From contig SVNC01000006.1 in NCBI GenBank assembly GCA_015067025.1, forward strand, positions 62,001 to 126,000: a stretch of 64,000 nucleotides of DNA. The letters are read 5' to 3'. The position numbers and the translations under genes are program-made. The stretch is from Oscillospiraceae bacterium (GTDB lineage Bacteria; Bacillota; Clostridia; Oscillospirales; Ruminococcaceae). Below the pieces are notes generated by a model. The model made no database searches and was not told the origin of the DNA. It saw only the letters and a list, made by a program, of their open reading frames with translations. The stretch's first letter is position 1, and every line of letters starts with the position of its first letter. Shown here piece after piece: positions 51,450-60,726 of the stretch.

Positions 51450-53831
51450 TTACCCTATAACCTTTTTCGCTATATCCACAGCTTCCTTTGCATCCTTTGC
51501 ATAGAAATCTGCACCGATCTTTTCCGCATAATCGGGAGTAAGGACTGCACCGCCTACAACTACCTTGCAATCAGGAAGAGCAGCTTTCAGCAGCTTTATA
51601 GTTTCTTCCATAGATCTAAGCGTAGTAGTCATAAGTGCACTGAGTCCCACGAGCTTTACCTCGTGCTTTATTGCCGCATCGACTACTGCCTGATATTCTA
51701 CGTCCTTGCCAAGATCGATTACCGTATATCCGTAATTTTCAAGCAGTACCTTGACTATATTCTTACCGATATCGTGAATATCACCCTTTACGGTAGCAAG
51801 AACAATTTTACCCTTGCTTATAGGCGTATCTCCTGATTTTGACAACTTCTCCTTTATGACGTCAAAACAGCCCTGTGCCACTCCCGCTGATAAAATAAGC
51901 TGAGGTAGGAATATCTTGCCCTGCTCAAAAAGACTGCCTGTCTTATCAAGGGCAGGGATAAGTCTGCCGTTTATTATATCCATAGGATCGTTTTCGCTTA
52001 GTAATTGTTCTGTGATTTTTGCCGCCTCGGCTTTAAGTCCGTTGTCAATGGCGTATTCGAGAGTTACGCTTTCTGCTTTTTGAACGGGCTTTGCCGCCAT
52101 ATCGGAATATGCGGCTATATATTCTGCTGAGTTTACGTCAATGTTATGCAGTAGCTTGAAGGCTCTTACAGTACCTGTCATAGCTTCGATATTAGGATTT
52201 ATTATCGGAAGGTCAAGTCCGTTTTCAAGGGCAAGGCTTAAAAAGATGTGGTTTAAAAGCTCGCGGTTTGGCAGACCAAAAGAGATGTTAGAAACACCCA
52301 GTACGGTCTTTACGCCATACTGTTCCTTTACCATTCTTACTGCCTTTAAAGTCTCTTTTACAGCCTCTTGCTCGGCAGAAGCGGTAAGGGTAAGACAGTC
52401 AATGTAAATGTCTTCTCTGTCAATACCGATACTTTCAGCTCTGTCTATTATACGCTTTGCGATCTCTACTCTCTGTTCGGCTTTTTTAGGGATACCGTTA
52501 TTGTCAAGAGTAAGACCTACGACTGCCGCACCGTATTTTTTTACGATGGGGAGAATTTTCTGCAGACTTTCCTCTTCGCCGTTTACCGAGTTTACTATAG
52601 CCTTACCGTTATATATTCTTAAAGCCGCTTCGATAACCTCGGGGTCGGTGGAATCTATCTGTAAAGGCGTATCGGTTACACTCTGTATACTCTTTACTAC
52701 CTTTATCATCATAGCCTTTTCGTCAATATCGGGAAGTCCCACGTTGACATCAAGTATATCAGCTCCGGCGTTTACCTGCTCTATAGCTTGATTTAAGATG
52801 TAATTTATATCGTCGTTTTTAAGAGCCTCTTTAAAAAGCTTTTTACCGGTGGGGTTTATTCTTTCACCGATTATTCTGGGGCAGTCGATATGGCATACCT
52901 TTGTGCCACTGCATACAGTACTTTGCTTTTTTGTGTTTCTATCAACACGGTCGATACCTTTAAGCTTTTCGCTGACTGCTTTTATAAATGCAGGAGTCGT
53001 ACCACAGCAACCACCGAAGATATGCACGCCGTACTGTGCCATTTCAGTTGCATAGTATGCAAATTCTTCTGCTGTGATACTGAATTTTCCCGTTTCGGGG
53101 TCAGGCAGGCCTGCGTTGGGCATTACGATAACGGGAAGCGTTGCAAGCTCGCAAAGCTCCTTTACAATGGGCATAAGCTCCTTAGGACCAAGAGAGCAGT
53201 TGATACCTACTGCGTCAGCACCGAGAGCTTCGCATAAGATAACCTCTGCTTCAATAGGACATCCTGTAAAGGTACGACGGTTTTCCTCATACGTCATACT
53301 GCACACTACGGGGAGAGCGGAGTTTTCCTTTACTGCAAGTAAAGCCGCTTTAAGCTCATAAAGATCCGTCATCGTTTCGATGATAAAAATATCTGTTCCT
53401 GCCTTTACACCGGCTGATACCTGCTCTTTAAATATATCGTAGGCGTCTTCAAAGCTGAGCGTGCCTGTAGGCTCTAAAAGCTGACCGATAGGACCGATAT
53501 CCTGAGCAACGTAAACGTCTGTCTTTCCGCTTTCTTCTATAGCTTTTTTAGCGTTTTTTATGCCGGCGGTGATTACTTCGTCAACAGATTTTCCACAGCC
53601 CTCAAGCTTGTAGCGGTTTGCGCCAAAGGTGTTTGCGCTCACTATATCAGAGCCTGCTTTAAGATAATCAAGATGCACAGCCTTTATGATATCGGGAGCG
53701 GTAAAGTTAAGAAGTTCAGGTGTTTCACCCGTTTTAAGACCTCTCGCCTGAAGCTCCGTGCCCATACCGCCGTCAAACATCAGGAATTTTTTCTGTTTTA
53801 TAAGGGATTTTATACTTATTTTATTTTCCAC
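51450..53831 (-). CDS. metH: Cobalamin-dependent methionine synthase, lacking activation domain (793 aa, GTG start)
   Basis: Transfers a methyl group from methyl-tetrahydrofolate through B12 to homocysteine. Order: homocysteine-binding barrel (residues 1-290; zinc cysteines in GINCSLGP and GGCCGTTP), pterin-binding barrel (about 320-570; IIGERINPTGKK, DILDVNVGLPDIDE), B12 cap and Rossmann domain (about 590-793; DIHDIGKNIVKVLL with the cobalt-ligand histidine). The C-terminal SAM-dependent reactivation domain of full-length MetH (about 1200 aa) is missing and is coded by the overlapping gene. Start GTG is inside the end of that gene (11 nt overlap). Confidence 0.95.
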   Translation of the reverse strand: MENKISIKSLIKQKKFLMFDGGMGTELQARGLKTGETPELLNFTAPDIIKAVHLDYLKAGSDIVSANTFGANRYKLEGCGKSVDEVITAGIKNAKKAIEESGKTDVYVAQDIGPIGQLLEPTGTLSFEDAYDIFKEQVSAGVKAGTDIFIIETMTDLYELKAALLAVKENSALPVVCSMTYEENRRTFTGCPIEAEVILCEALGADAVGINCSLGPKELMPIVKELCELATLPVIVMPNAGLPDPETGKFSITAEEFAYYATEMAQYGVHIFGGCCGTTPAFIKAVSEKLKGIDRVDRNTKKQSTVCSGTKVCHIDCPRIIGERINPTGKKLFKEALKNDDINYILNQAIEQVNAGADILDVNVGLPDIDEKAMMIKVVKSIQSVTDTPLQIDSTDPEVIEAALRIYNGKAIVNSVNGEEESLQKILPIVKKYGAAVVGLTLDNNGIPKKAEQRVEIAKRIIDRAESIGIDREDIYIDCLTLTASAEQEAVKETLKAVRMVKEQYGVKTVLGVSNISFGLPNRELLNHIFLSLALENGLDLPIINPNIEAMTGTVRAFKLLHNIDVNSAEYIAAYSDMAAKPVQKAESVTLEYAIDNGLKAEAAKITEQLLSENDPMDIINGRLIPALDKTGSLFEQGKIFLPQLILSAGVAQGCFDVIKEKLSKSGDTPISKGKIVLATVKGDIHDIGKNIVKVLLENYGYTVIDLGKDVEYQAVVDAAIKHEVKLVGLSALMTTTLRSMEETIKLLKAALPDCKVVVGGAVLTPDYAEKIGADFYAKDAKEAVDIAKKVIG

Positions 53832-54486
53832 AGTGGTTGTTATCCTTTCTGTATCTGCACGTATCTTTTAAGTTGCAGTTATCACAGCTTTTATACTTTC
53901 GTGTTTTTTTATCGGATAATCCGATAATTGCCGTTACTGATTTTCTTGGGGTAAGCAGCATACTGTCAGTGGAGCAAAGTCCGATTTTTTTCTGTGCTGA
54001 GAGGAGTGATAAAAACTCCTTCTGAATAGCTATCGGAAGATCGTCATAGCCGGGAGAAAATCTTGTGGTCAGGTGATAATTCTCTGCTGAGCTTCTGATT
54101 TCTTTTTCTACGTAGTCACATAACCGTTCTGTAGCAGAGGATGCAAGGGCATCGATAATGACTGCCTTTGCAAGATCGGTTATCTGTAGCTGTCTTATAA
54201 GGCGGTCTACACCCTGACCGAGCGTTGCACACATCAGCACCGCACTTTTGCAACCGACAAGATGCTTTTTTATTCCTTCGCCCGACAGAAATAAACTGCC
54301 GTTACCTACGTCAACACCATCAGGAACTTCAGCTATTTCGAATTTCCTGAAAAGAAATTTAGGTTCTATGACCTTTAAAAGCTCCTTTTCGCATACGTCG
54401 ATAAGCTCTGCGGTTTTGCTGTCAGGCTCGCCTTTTATCCCAAGATAGCGTAAAGCCTCTTTTTTATTGATACTTTCTATTATCAT
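53821..54486 (-). CDS. Separate methionine synthase activation-domain protein (221 aa)
   Basis: This is the reactivation module of MetH as a separate polypeptide. The order of INKKEALRYLGIKG, FLSGEGIKKHLVGCKSAVL, ATLGQGVDRLIRQLQ, IIDALASSATERLCDYVE, TTRFSPGYDDLPIAIQ and LLTPRKSVTAIIGLS follows the AdoMet-activation fold, in which the RFSPGY segment binds SAM. An extra Cys-rich tail (CDNCNLKDTCRYRK...C) is seen, possibly for metal or redox. It lies between metF and metH and overlaps both (4 and 11 nt), which argues for a stoichiometric complex with MetH. Confidence 0.9.
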   Translation of the reverse strand: MIIESINKKEALRYLGIKGEPDSKTAELIDVCEKELLKVIEPKFLFRKFEIAEVPDGVDVGNGSLFLSGEGIKKHLVGCKSAVLMCATLGQGVDRLIRQLQITDLAKAVIIDALASSATERLCDYVEKEIRSSAENYHLTTRFSPGYDDLPIAIQKEFLSLLSAQKKIGLCSTDSMLLTPRKSVTAIIGLSDKKTRKYKSCDNCNLKDTCRYRKDNNHCGK

Positions 54487-55343
54487 AAAAGCTTTCTTAT
54501 AGCCTCATAAACTCGTTTTGCAACGTAGGGGTTGTTCATCGAATAAAGATGTATACCATCAATGCCGTTTGAAATAAGATCAATTATCTGATCTACTGCA
54601 TAAGCAATACCTGCGTCTATAAGAGCCTCACGGTTATTTTCATAACGCTGTATCATCTTTACAAATTTTGGTGGAAGACTTGCCCCACACATTGACACCA
54701 TTCGTTCGATCTGCTTTTTACTTGTGATAGGCATAATACCTGCAGATATCGGAACTTCAATCCCTGCAATACCAGCCTTTTCACGAAAATCATAAAAGGC
54801 GTCGTTGTTAAAGAAAAGCTGGGTAACAAGATGAGATACGCCGCTGTCTACCTTTTTCTTTAAATTAAGGATATCTTCCTTCTGATTTTTAGCGTCGATA
54901 TGTACTTCGGGATAGCAAGCTCCTGCAATATCAAAGTCACCCTTTGATGAAATATAAGCGGCAAGATCGCTTGCGTGAGGAAAGTCGTTTTTCGGCTCTT
55001 CGTCAGGTTTTACGTCACCTCTTAAAGCGAGGATGTTTTCAATGCCGTTTGCTTTTAAATCGCTGAGTACAAAGTCAACGTCAGATTTTGTACTGTTTAT
55101 GCAGGTAAGATGAGCCATAGCTTCAATCCCGCACTTGTTCTTTATATGAGAAGCTATTTCACAAGTAGAACGGTTAGCTGTGTTTCCGCCTGCACCATAG
55201 GTAACGCTGAAATAGTCGGGTCTTATTTCTGCAATTTCATTTACTGCATTATATACTGTATCTATCGAGAAGTTTTTATTCGGTGGGAATACTTCTACTG
55301 AAAATACCACTCTTTCCTTACCGTAAAGTTCTGCTAATTTCAT
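54483..55343 (-). CDS. metF: Methylenetetrahydrofolate reductase (286 aa)
   Basis: Makes 5-methyl-tetrahydrofolate, the methyl donor for the adjacent MetH. Seen: VFSVEVFPPNKNFSIDTVY with catalytic glutamate, DYFSVTYGAGGNTANRST, AMAHLTCINSTKSD, LALRGDVKPDEEP, the flavin-binding QLFFNNDAFYDF and VPISAGIMPITSKKQ. Normal bacterial length. It heads the metF - activation domain - metH operon; the only interval upstream is 94 bases to metG, where a GGGCG/CGCCC hairpin (about 55406-55425) may act as a weak terminator for metG. Confidence 0.96.
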   Translation of the reverse strand: MKLAELYGKERVVFSVEVFPPNKNFSIDTVYNAVNEIAEIRPDYFSVTYGAGGNTANRSTCEIASHIKNKCGIEAMAHLTCINSTKSDVDFVLSDLKANGIENILALRGDVKPDEEPKNDFPHASDLAAYISSKGDFDIAGACYPEVHIDAKNQKEDILNLKKKVDSGVSHLVTQLFFNNDAFYDFREKAGIAGIEVPISAGIMPITSKKQIERMVSMCGASLPPKFVKMIQRYENNREALIDAGIAYAVDQIIDLISNGIDGIHLYSMNNPYVAKRVYEAIRKLL

Positions 55344-55437
55344 AATTTTTATTCCTTTCCTGCTATAACGTGGAAGTAAATGGAACTTGGTGTATCAAAT
55401 TATAGGGCGATTTTGCAACCGCCCATAATTATTTTAT

Positions 55438-57366
55438 TTATCGTATTGCACTACCGTTAGGTGTATCCTTGTCTAAGAACACGACCTGAACCTTATCGCC
55501 TGCATCGCAGGCAAGCAGCATACCGTTGCTGTCCTCACCGCAAAGCTTTGCAGGGGAGAGGTTTGCAACGAAAATTACCTTCTTGCCGATAAGCTCTTCG
55601 GGAGTGTAGTACTGAGCAATACCGCTTACTATCTGTCTTTCGCCTCTGCCATCGTCAACCTGGAGCTTAAGGAGCTTCTTAGCCTTCTTTATCTTTTCAC
55701 AGGCTGTTATCTCACCGCTTCTGAGCTTTACCTTTGCAAAGTCCTCGATAGAGATTATACCTGCCTTGTCAAGGTCTTCGTCCTCCTTGTATTGTGTTTT
55801 AGGAGTGAGCATTTCGTTAAGAGCGTCGATTTCCTTATCCATATCAATTCTGGGGAAGAGAACGCCACCCTTTGTGACTGTTACTGTCTGAGAAAGTGTA
55901 CCGAACTTATCTGCTGCATCGTAAGTAACGTCAGCCTCTGTTGCACCGATCTGCTTCCATACCTCAGGCATTGTTGTGGGCATAAAGGGGTAAAGGAGTG
56001 TAGAAGTTATACGGATAGATTCCAGCAGGTTGTAAAGTACTGCACAAAGCCTTCCTTTATTGGCTTCATCCTTTGCAAGCACCCAGGGAGCAGTTTCGTC
56101 AATGTACTTATTCGCACGGGAAACGACCTTGAATATCTCTTCAAGTGCCTTTGAAAGCTGTGCGTTGTCAACCGCTTCTTCAACCTTTGCTTTAAGAGCC
56201 TTTGCCATATCAATAAGCTCACCATCGATCTCATCGCTTACCTTATCACTTATAAGAGTACCGCCGAAGTATTTATCGACCATGGCAACTGTACGGGATA
56301 CAAGGTTGCCGAAATCGTTGGCAAGGTCGGTGTTTATTCTGCTGATCATTATTTCGTTTGAGAAGTTGCAGTCAGAACCATAGGGCATATCACGGAGTAT
56401 CTGATAACGTACAGAGTCAACGCCGTAACGCTCTGCAAGTACGAAGGGGTCGATAACGTTACCAAGTGATTTGCTCATCTTCTGACCGTTGAAGTTTATC
56501 CAGCCATGACCGTAAAGACGCTTAGGCAGAGGAATATCAAGCATCATAAGTATAATGGGCCATACGATTGAATGGAAACGTACTATCTCCTTTGCAGTCA
56601 TATGCATATCAGCGGGCCAGTACTTGTCATAATCGTTATACGCACTGTTCTTGTAGCCTAATGCGCTGATATAGTTTGTAAGAGCGTCAACCCATACGTA
56701 AACAACGTGTCCTTCGTCAAAGTCAACGGGAACACCCCAGGTGAAGGTAGTACGGGATACGCATAAATCCTCAAGACCTGCGTTGATGAAGTTGTTTACC
56801 ATTTCGTTTACGCGGGATGCGGGCTGGAGATAATCTGTTTCTGTAAGGAACTTACGGATCTTATCTTCAAAAAGGGACAGCTTTAAGAAGTAAGCTTCTT
56901 CGTCAGCCTCAATAACGTCTCTGCCACAGTCAGGACACTTGCCGTCCTTGAGCTGGGATTCTGTCCAGAAGCTTTCGCAGGGTGTGCAGTATTTACCTGT
57001 GTACTTACCCTTGTAGATATAGCCTCTGTCATAAAGCTCACGGAACACCTTCTGTACGGTTTCGATATGATAATCGTCCGTTGTTCTGATATATCTGTCA
57101 TAGCTTATGTTCATTGTTTCCCATAAACGCTTGAAGTTGTCAACGATGGGGTCAACGTATTCCTTGGGGGTAACGCCCTGTTCTTTAGCTTTAAGCTCGA
57201 TCTTCTGACCGTGTTCGTCTGTACCTGTAAGGAACATTACGTCATAGCCCTGCATTCTCTTGAAGCGGGCAATGGTATCACAGGCTACCGTTGTGTAGCA
57301 GTGACCTATGTGAGGATTACCTGAGGGGTAATATATAGGGGTCGTTATATAAAATTTCTTATCCAT
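55438..57366 (-). CDS. metG: Methionyl-tRNA synthetase (642 aa)
   Basis: Class I aminoacyl-tRNA synthetase. The start is taken at MDKKFYITTPIYYPSG (57366); a frame-in ATG 14 codons earlier lacks a site, while AAGGAG lies 14 bases before the chosen one. Motifs: HIGH in NPHIGHCYTT, zinc ligands in CTPCESFW...CPDCG, KMSKSLGN, and a C-terminal tRNA-binding OB domain (about 540-642; VKLRSGEITACEKIKKAKKL, FVANLSPAKLCGEDSNGM). It is upstream of metF on the same strand, which puts methionine synthesis and its use side by side. Confidence 0.96.
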   Translation of the reverse strand: MDKKFYITTPIYYPSGNPHIGHCYTTVACDTIARFKRMQGYDVMFLTGTDEHGQKIELKAKEQGVTPKEYVDPIVDNFKRLWETMNISYDRYIRTTDDYHIETVQKVFRELYDRGYIYKGKYTGKYCTPCESFWTESQLKDGKCPDCGRDVIEADEEAYFLKLSLFEDKIRKFLTETDYLQPASRVNEMVNNFINAGLEDLCVSRTTFTWGVPVDFDEGHVVYVWVDALTNYISALGYKNSAYNDYDKYWPADMHMTAKEIVRFHSIVWPIILMMLDIPLPKRLYGHGWINFNGQKMSKSLGNVIDPFVLAERYGVDSVRYQILRDMPYGSDCNFSNEIMISRINTDLANDFGNLVSRTVAMVDKYFGGTLISDKVSDEIDGELIDMAKALKAKVEEAVDNAQLSKALEEIFKVVSRANKYIDETAPWVLAKDEANKGRLCAVLYNLLESIRITSTLLYPFMPTTMPEVWKQIGATEADVTYDAADKFGTLSQTVTVTKGGVLFPRIDMDKEIDALNEMLTPKTQYKEDEDLDKAGIISIEDFAKVKLRSGEITACEKIKKAKKLLKLQVDDGRGERQIVSGIAQYYTPEELIGKKVIFVANLSPAKLCGEDSNGMLLACDAGDKVQVVFLDKDTPNGSAIR

Positions 57367-57439
57367 TGTCTTGTTATTTTCTCCTTGTTGATTTATTTTT
57401 GTTTTCATTCGTTTTGTATTATTTTATTTGTATTATTTT

Positions 57440-57560
57440 ATATGTGCCGAGTGCACATTCGCAGACTGATATATCCAGTCTTAAAGCTATAGAATTTTTT
57501 CAAAATACATCAGTCCTTTCGTTTTTTATGAAGAATATGCATTTTTTACATTTGCATACC
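57440..57560 (-). promoter_or_regulatory. Long leader of metG with two hairpins
   Basis: The transcript from the metG promoter has a leader of about 195 bases. It contains hairpins AGACTG/CAGTCT (around 57463-57481) and ATGTGC-ACTCG-GCACAT (57442-57458). A short reading frame begins at TTG after GAAAGGACTG and encodes KKFYSFKTGYISLRMCTRHI through both hairpins. It is not a recognisable T-box or SAM riboswitch. Confidence 0.45.
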
Positions 57561-57565
57561 TATTT

Positions 57566-57594
57566 AGTATACCACTTTCTTCATTTTTTTGCAA
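57566..57594 (-). promoter_or_regulatory. Promoter of metG
   Basis: Minus strand TTGCAA (57594-57589), 17 bases, TATACT (57571-57566). The rest of the gap up to the regulator gene at 57809 is AT-rich and holds no gene; a plus-strand promoter for the regulator is expected near 57660-57690 but no clear pair of boxes stands out. Confidence 0.75.
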
Positions 57595-57808
57595 CATATC
57601 AAAAAAAATTTCAGTAAATTTTGCATTTTATCTGAAAAACACTTGATTTTTCCGAATTTTTTTAGTAAAATATATTTGGTGTATTATTTTTGGAGCTTTC
57701 ACGACAAAATTTCGGTAATTTTGCCTAAAGCGTTAAGACCAAAGACAAAGCAGGGATAAAACCCGACTTTAAAATAACAACAAAGAAATTTCAAAAGGGG
57801 TAAAAAAA

Positions 57809-58894
57809 ATGTCTAACAGATTATTTCAGGGCGTAGTTCATCAGATGAGGGATACAATAGGCAGAGTAATCGGTGTAATCGATGAAAACTCAACTATCGT
57901 AGCCTGCAGTGAGCTTTCCAGAATAGGAACAAACAGCGACTTTTTTACTATCGAACTCGGTGACTCTCACGATGTATTCATCCGTGACGGCTATACATAC
58001 AAGCCCTTCGGCGTTCATGTAAAGCCCGATTATGCAGTATTCATCGAAGGCACGGACGACCAGGCTGCAAAATATGCTTCACTTTTAGCTATCTCACTTT
58101 CCAGCATCAAGCAGTATTATGATGAAAAGTACGACAGAAACAATTTTGTGAAGAACATTATTCTTGACAACGTACTCCCCGGAGATATCACACTCAAAGC
58201 AAGAGAGCTTCACTTCAATGCGGAGATCAGTCGAGTGGTATTCCTTATCAGCATTGTAACGTCAAACGATGTTTCAGCTTACGACGTTATCCAGAATCTG
58301 TTCCCTGATAAGAATAAGGACTTTGTATTCAACATTACAGAAACGGAAATAGTTCTTGTAAAGGAAATAAAGTCAAACATCGACAATAAGGATCTTGAAA
58401 AGCTTGCGCGCTCTATTTCAGATACACTTTCAGGTGAGTTCTTTACCCGTGTAAACGTAGGTATCGGTACACCCGTAACAGGTATCAAGGATCTTGCACG
58501 CTCCTTTAAGGAAGCTCAGATAGCAATCGAAGTTGGTAAGGTGTTCGATACCGACAAGACCATCGTAAGCTATGATAACCTTGGTATCGCAAGACTTATT
58601 TACCACCTGCCCACAACACTTTGCGAAACCTTCTTAAAGGAAGTATTCAAGAAGGGCTCTATCGAATCTCTTGACCACGAAACATTATTTACGATCCAGA
58701 GATTTTTTGAAAACAACCTCAACGTATCCGAAACATCAAGAAAGCTCTTTGTACACAGAAATACGCTGGTTTACAGACTCGACAAGATAAAGAAGCTGAC
58801 AGGGCTTGATCTAAGAGAATTCGACCACGCAATTATTTTCAAGATTGCACTTATGGTTAAGAAGTATCTTGCTGCAGATCCTGTAAAATTCTGA
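57809..58894 (+). CDS. PucR/CdaR-type transcription regulator (361 aa)
   Basis: The C-terminal part (about 290-355) is the PucR-type helix-turn-helix: LFTIQRFFENNLNVSETSRK, LFVHRNTLVYRLDKIKKLTG. The central part (about 130-270) has the fold of the GGDEF-like domain found in CdaR proteins, ending VNVGIGTPVTGIKDLARSFK, EAQIAIEVGKVF. The N-terminal part may bind a ligand. Such regulators control sugar-diacid, purine or amino acid genes; no obvious target sits here. Only an AAAAGGGG ribosome site precedes. It lies upstream of ftsEX but separated by 238 bases. Confidence 0.88.
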   Translation: MSNRLFQGVVHQMRDTIGRVIGVIDENSTIVACSELSRIGTNSDFFTIELGDSHDVFIRDGYTYKPFGVHVKPDYAVFIEGTDDQAAKYASLLAISLSSIKQYYDEKYDRNNFVKNIILDNVLPGDITLKARELHFNAEISRVVFLISIVTSNDVSAYDVIQNLFPDKNKDFVFNITETEIVLVKEIKSNIDNKDLEKLARSISDTLSGEFFTRVNVGIGTPVTGIKDLARSFKEAQIAIEVGKVFDTDKTIVSYDNLGIARLIYHLPTTLCETFLKEVFKKGSIESLDHETLFTIQRFFENNLNVSETSRKLFVHRNTLVYRLDKIKKLTGLDLREFDHAIIFKIALMVKKYLAADPVKF

Positions 58895-58950
58895 TTTCGG
58901 GAAGGAAATTACAATTTAAAGACTCCGCCATTTATCGTTGTATACGTTTC

Positions 58951-59032
58951 CTGCCCTATAAAAATTTGACATCCGTTACGACTACACAGCAATTTTAAAA
59001 AAGTTGCTGTGTATCTGTCAGTTTAAGGGCAG
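58951..59032 (+). other. 82-nt nested inverted repeat between regulator and ftsE
   Basis: Three collinear helices nest: CTGCCCT/AGGGCAG (58951, 59026), TGACA/TGTCA (58967, 59016) and TACACAGCAA/TTGCTGTGTA (58983-58992, 59004-59013). Asymmetric internal loops separate them. No T-run follows. It could be a structured leader of the ftsEX operon or part of the end of the regulator transcript. A smaller hairpin CCGATT/AATCGG follows near 59050-59067. Confidence 0.5.
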
Positions 59033-59132
59033 TAGAAATGATAAGATGACCGATTCGCCATAATCGGACACACACTGTTTTTAACCGATATTTCCGTCAT
59101 CAGTAAAAAACAGAAACAGAAAGGTAATAGAA

Positions 59133-59819
59133 ATGGTAGAACTTAAAAATGTCAGCGTCCATTATAAAGAGGGCGTTGATGCATTAAACAACGTAAATTT
59201 ACGCATAGAAGACGGTGAGTTCGTATTTATAGTAGGTGACAGCGGTGCGGGCAAATCCACACTGTTAAAGCTTATTACAAGAGAAGCGGTTCCTACACAG
59301 GGCCGTGTATTTGTCAACGGATATAATCTCACAAACATAAAGAAAAAGAAAATACCCTATTTCAGACGCTCTATCGGTATGATCTTTCAGGATTTCAGAC
59401 TGATACCCGATCTGAACGTTTATGATAACGTAGCCTTTGTAATGCGAGTTACGGGACAGACCAAAAGAGACATAAGACACAGAGTGCCTTACGTACTTAA
59501 TCTTGTAAAGCTTGCAGACAGAGCAAAAGCGTACCCCGACAAGCTGTCAGGCGGTGAGATGCAGAGAGTTGCTATTGCCCGTGCCTTTGCCAGCGATCCG
59601 GGGCTTATAATAGCAGACGAGCCTACTGCAAACATCGACCCTGCTTTATCCTATGACATCGTAAAGCTGCTTAAGGAGATCAATAAATGCGGCACAACGG
59701 TCATTATGGTAACTCACGAGCACAGCCTTGTTGAATATTTCGGCGGCAGAATTATCAGCCTCAAATCAGGCGAAGTGGTGTTCGACGATTATGTGGGAGG
59801 TGCTGCTGACGATGAATAA
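59133..59819 (+). CDS. ftsE: Cell division ATP-binding protein FtsE (228 aa)
   Basis: ABC-type ATPase that, with FtsX, signals to peptidoglycan hydrolases during growth and division. Walker A is GDSGAGKSTLLKL, followed by the Q-loop FQDFRLIPDLNVYDNVAF, signature LSGGEMQRVAIARA and Walker B LIIADEPTANID. The N-terminus (VELKNVSVHYKEGVDALNNV) is typical. ATG behind AGAAAGG. Overlaps ftsX by 8 nt and is followed by its likely hydrolase partner. Confidence 0.97.
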   Translation: MVELKNVSVHYKEGVDALNNVNLRIEDGEFVFIVGDSGAGKSTLLKLITREAVPTQGRVFVNGYNLTNIKKKKIPYFRRSIGMIFQDFRLIPDLNVYDNVAFVMRVTGQTKRDIRHRVPYVLNLVKLADRAKAYPDKLSGGEMQRVAIARAFASDPGLIIADEPTANIDPALSYDIVKLLKEINKCGTTVIMVTHEHSLVEYFGGRIISLKSGEVVFDDYVGGAADDE

Positions 59820-60699
59820 CTTCTCATATCTTTTAAAGCAGGGACTTTCTTCAGTATGGAAGAACCGTTTTATGTCCTTTGCAAGCTTTTGTATACTTAC
59901 GGTAAGTCTTCTGCTTGTAGGACTTTCCGCTTTCGTAATGCTTGATTGCGGAATAATCCTTGACAGCGTTTCAGATAAGAACGAGATCAGCGTATATATG
60001 GAAGATGACGCAGATTTAGAGCATATAAAGGATGTACTTAAAAGTAATACTCTTGTTACAAACGTAAGATACATCTCTCCCGAAGAAGGTCTTCAGTCCA
60101 TGAAGGAGCAGTATAAGGATCAGACGGAGCTTTTTGAAAACCTGCCCTATAACCCTGTACCTCCTACGTATATGGTAACGATAAACGATCTTGATAAGAT
60201 AGATATGGCGGTAAAGCAGTTTGAAGTGATCGGCGGTGTTTATAAGGTAAATGCTCCCCTTGACTTTGCGGGCTTTATCGAGGATATCCGTAACACCTTT
60301 ACAATTATCGGCATTGCCCTTATAATATCTTTAGGTACTGTCTGCATAATCATTATAGCAAACACAACAAGACTCAGCGTTTTTGCACGTCGCAAGGAAA
60401 TTGCTATTATGCGTATCGTGGGAGCTACCAACAGCTTTATAAGAACACCCTTCTTTATTGAGGGTATGTTTATCGGTCTTGTATCAGGCCTTATGTCCTT
60501 TATACTGACCAAATTCATCTATGAGGGAGTATATACCCTGTTTTCTGAAAAGCTTGGTATGTGGAGTGCACTCGGAATGGACAACATCCTTAAGTTCTCC
60601 GACGTTGCACTTATCACCGTGCTTGTTTACTGCCTTGCAGGTGCAACGCTCGGTGCAATAGGTACAGTTTTCAGTACAGGAAAGCATTTAAAGATATAA
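59812..60699 (+). CDS. ftsX: Cell division permease-like protein FtsX (295 aa)
   Basis: Start taken at MNNFSYLLKQGLSSVWKNR (59812), inside the end of ftsE with GGGAGG upstream. Membrane segments occur near residues 20-45, 165-190, 215-240 and 265-290, with the extracellular loop (about 46-160) between the first two. That loop would hold and activate the secreted PcsB-like hydrolase encoded next. The cytoplasmic RLSVFARRKEIAIMRIVGATNSFIRTPF motif is the FtsX/MacB hallmark. Confidence 0.96.
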   Translation: MNNFSYLLKQGLSSVWKNRFMSFASFCILTVSLLLVGLSAFVMLDCGIILDSVSDKNEISVYMEDDADLEHIKDVLKSNTLVTNVRYISPEEGLQSMKEQYKDQTELFENLPYNPVPPTYMVTINDLDKIDMAVKQFEVIGGVYKVNAPLDFAGFIEDIRNTFTIIGIALIISLGTVCIIIIANTTRLSVFARRKEIAIMRIVGATNSFIRTPFFIEGMFIGLVSGLMSFILTKFIYEGVYTLFSEKLGMWSALGMDNILKFSDVALITVLVYCLAGATLGAIGTVFSTGKHLKI

Positions 60700-60726
60700 G
60701 CAGCAAAGAATGGAAAGGAAGAAATA

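Noticed and set aside
57366-57570. T-box or SAM riboswitch in front of metG
   Set aside because: No T-box sequence, no Stem I elements and no S-box core were found; only two small hairpins are present.
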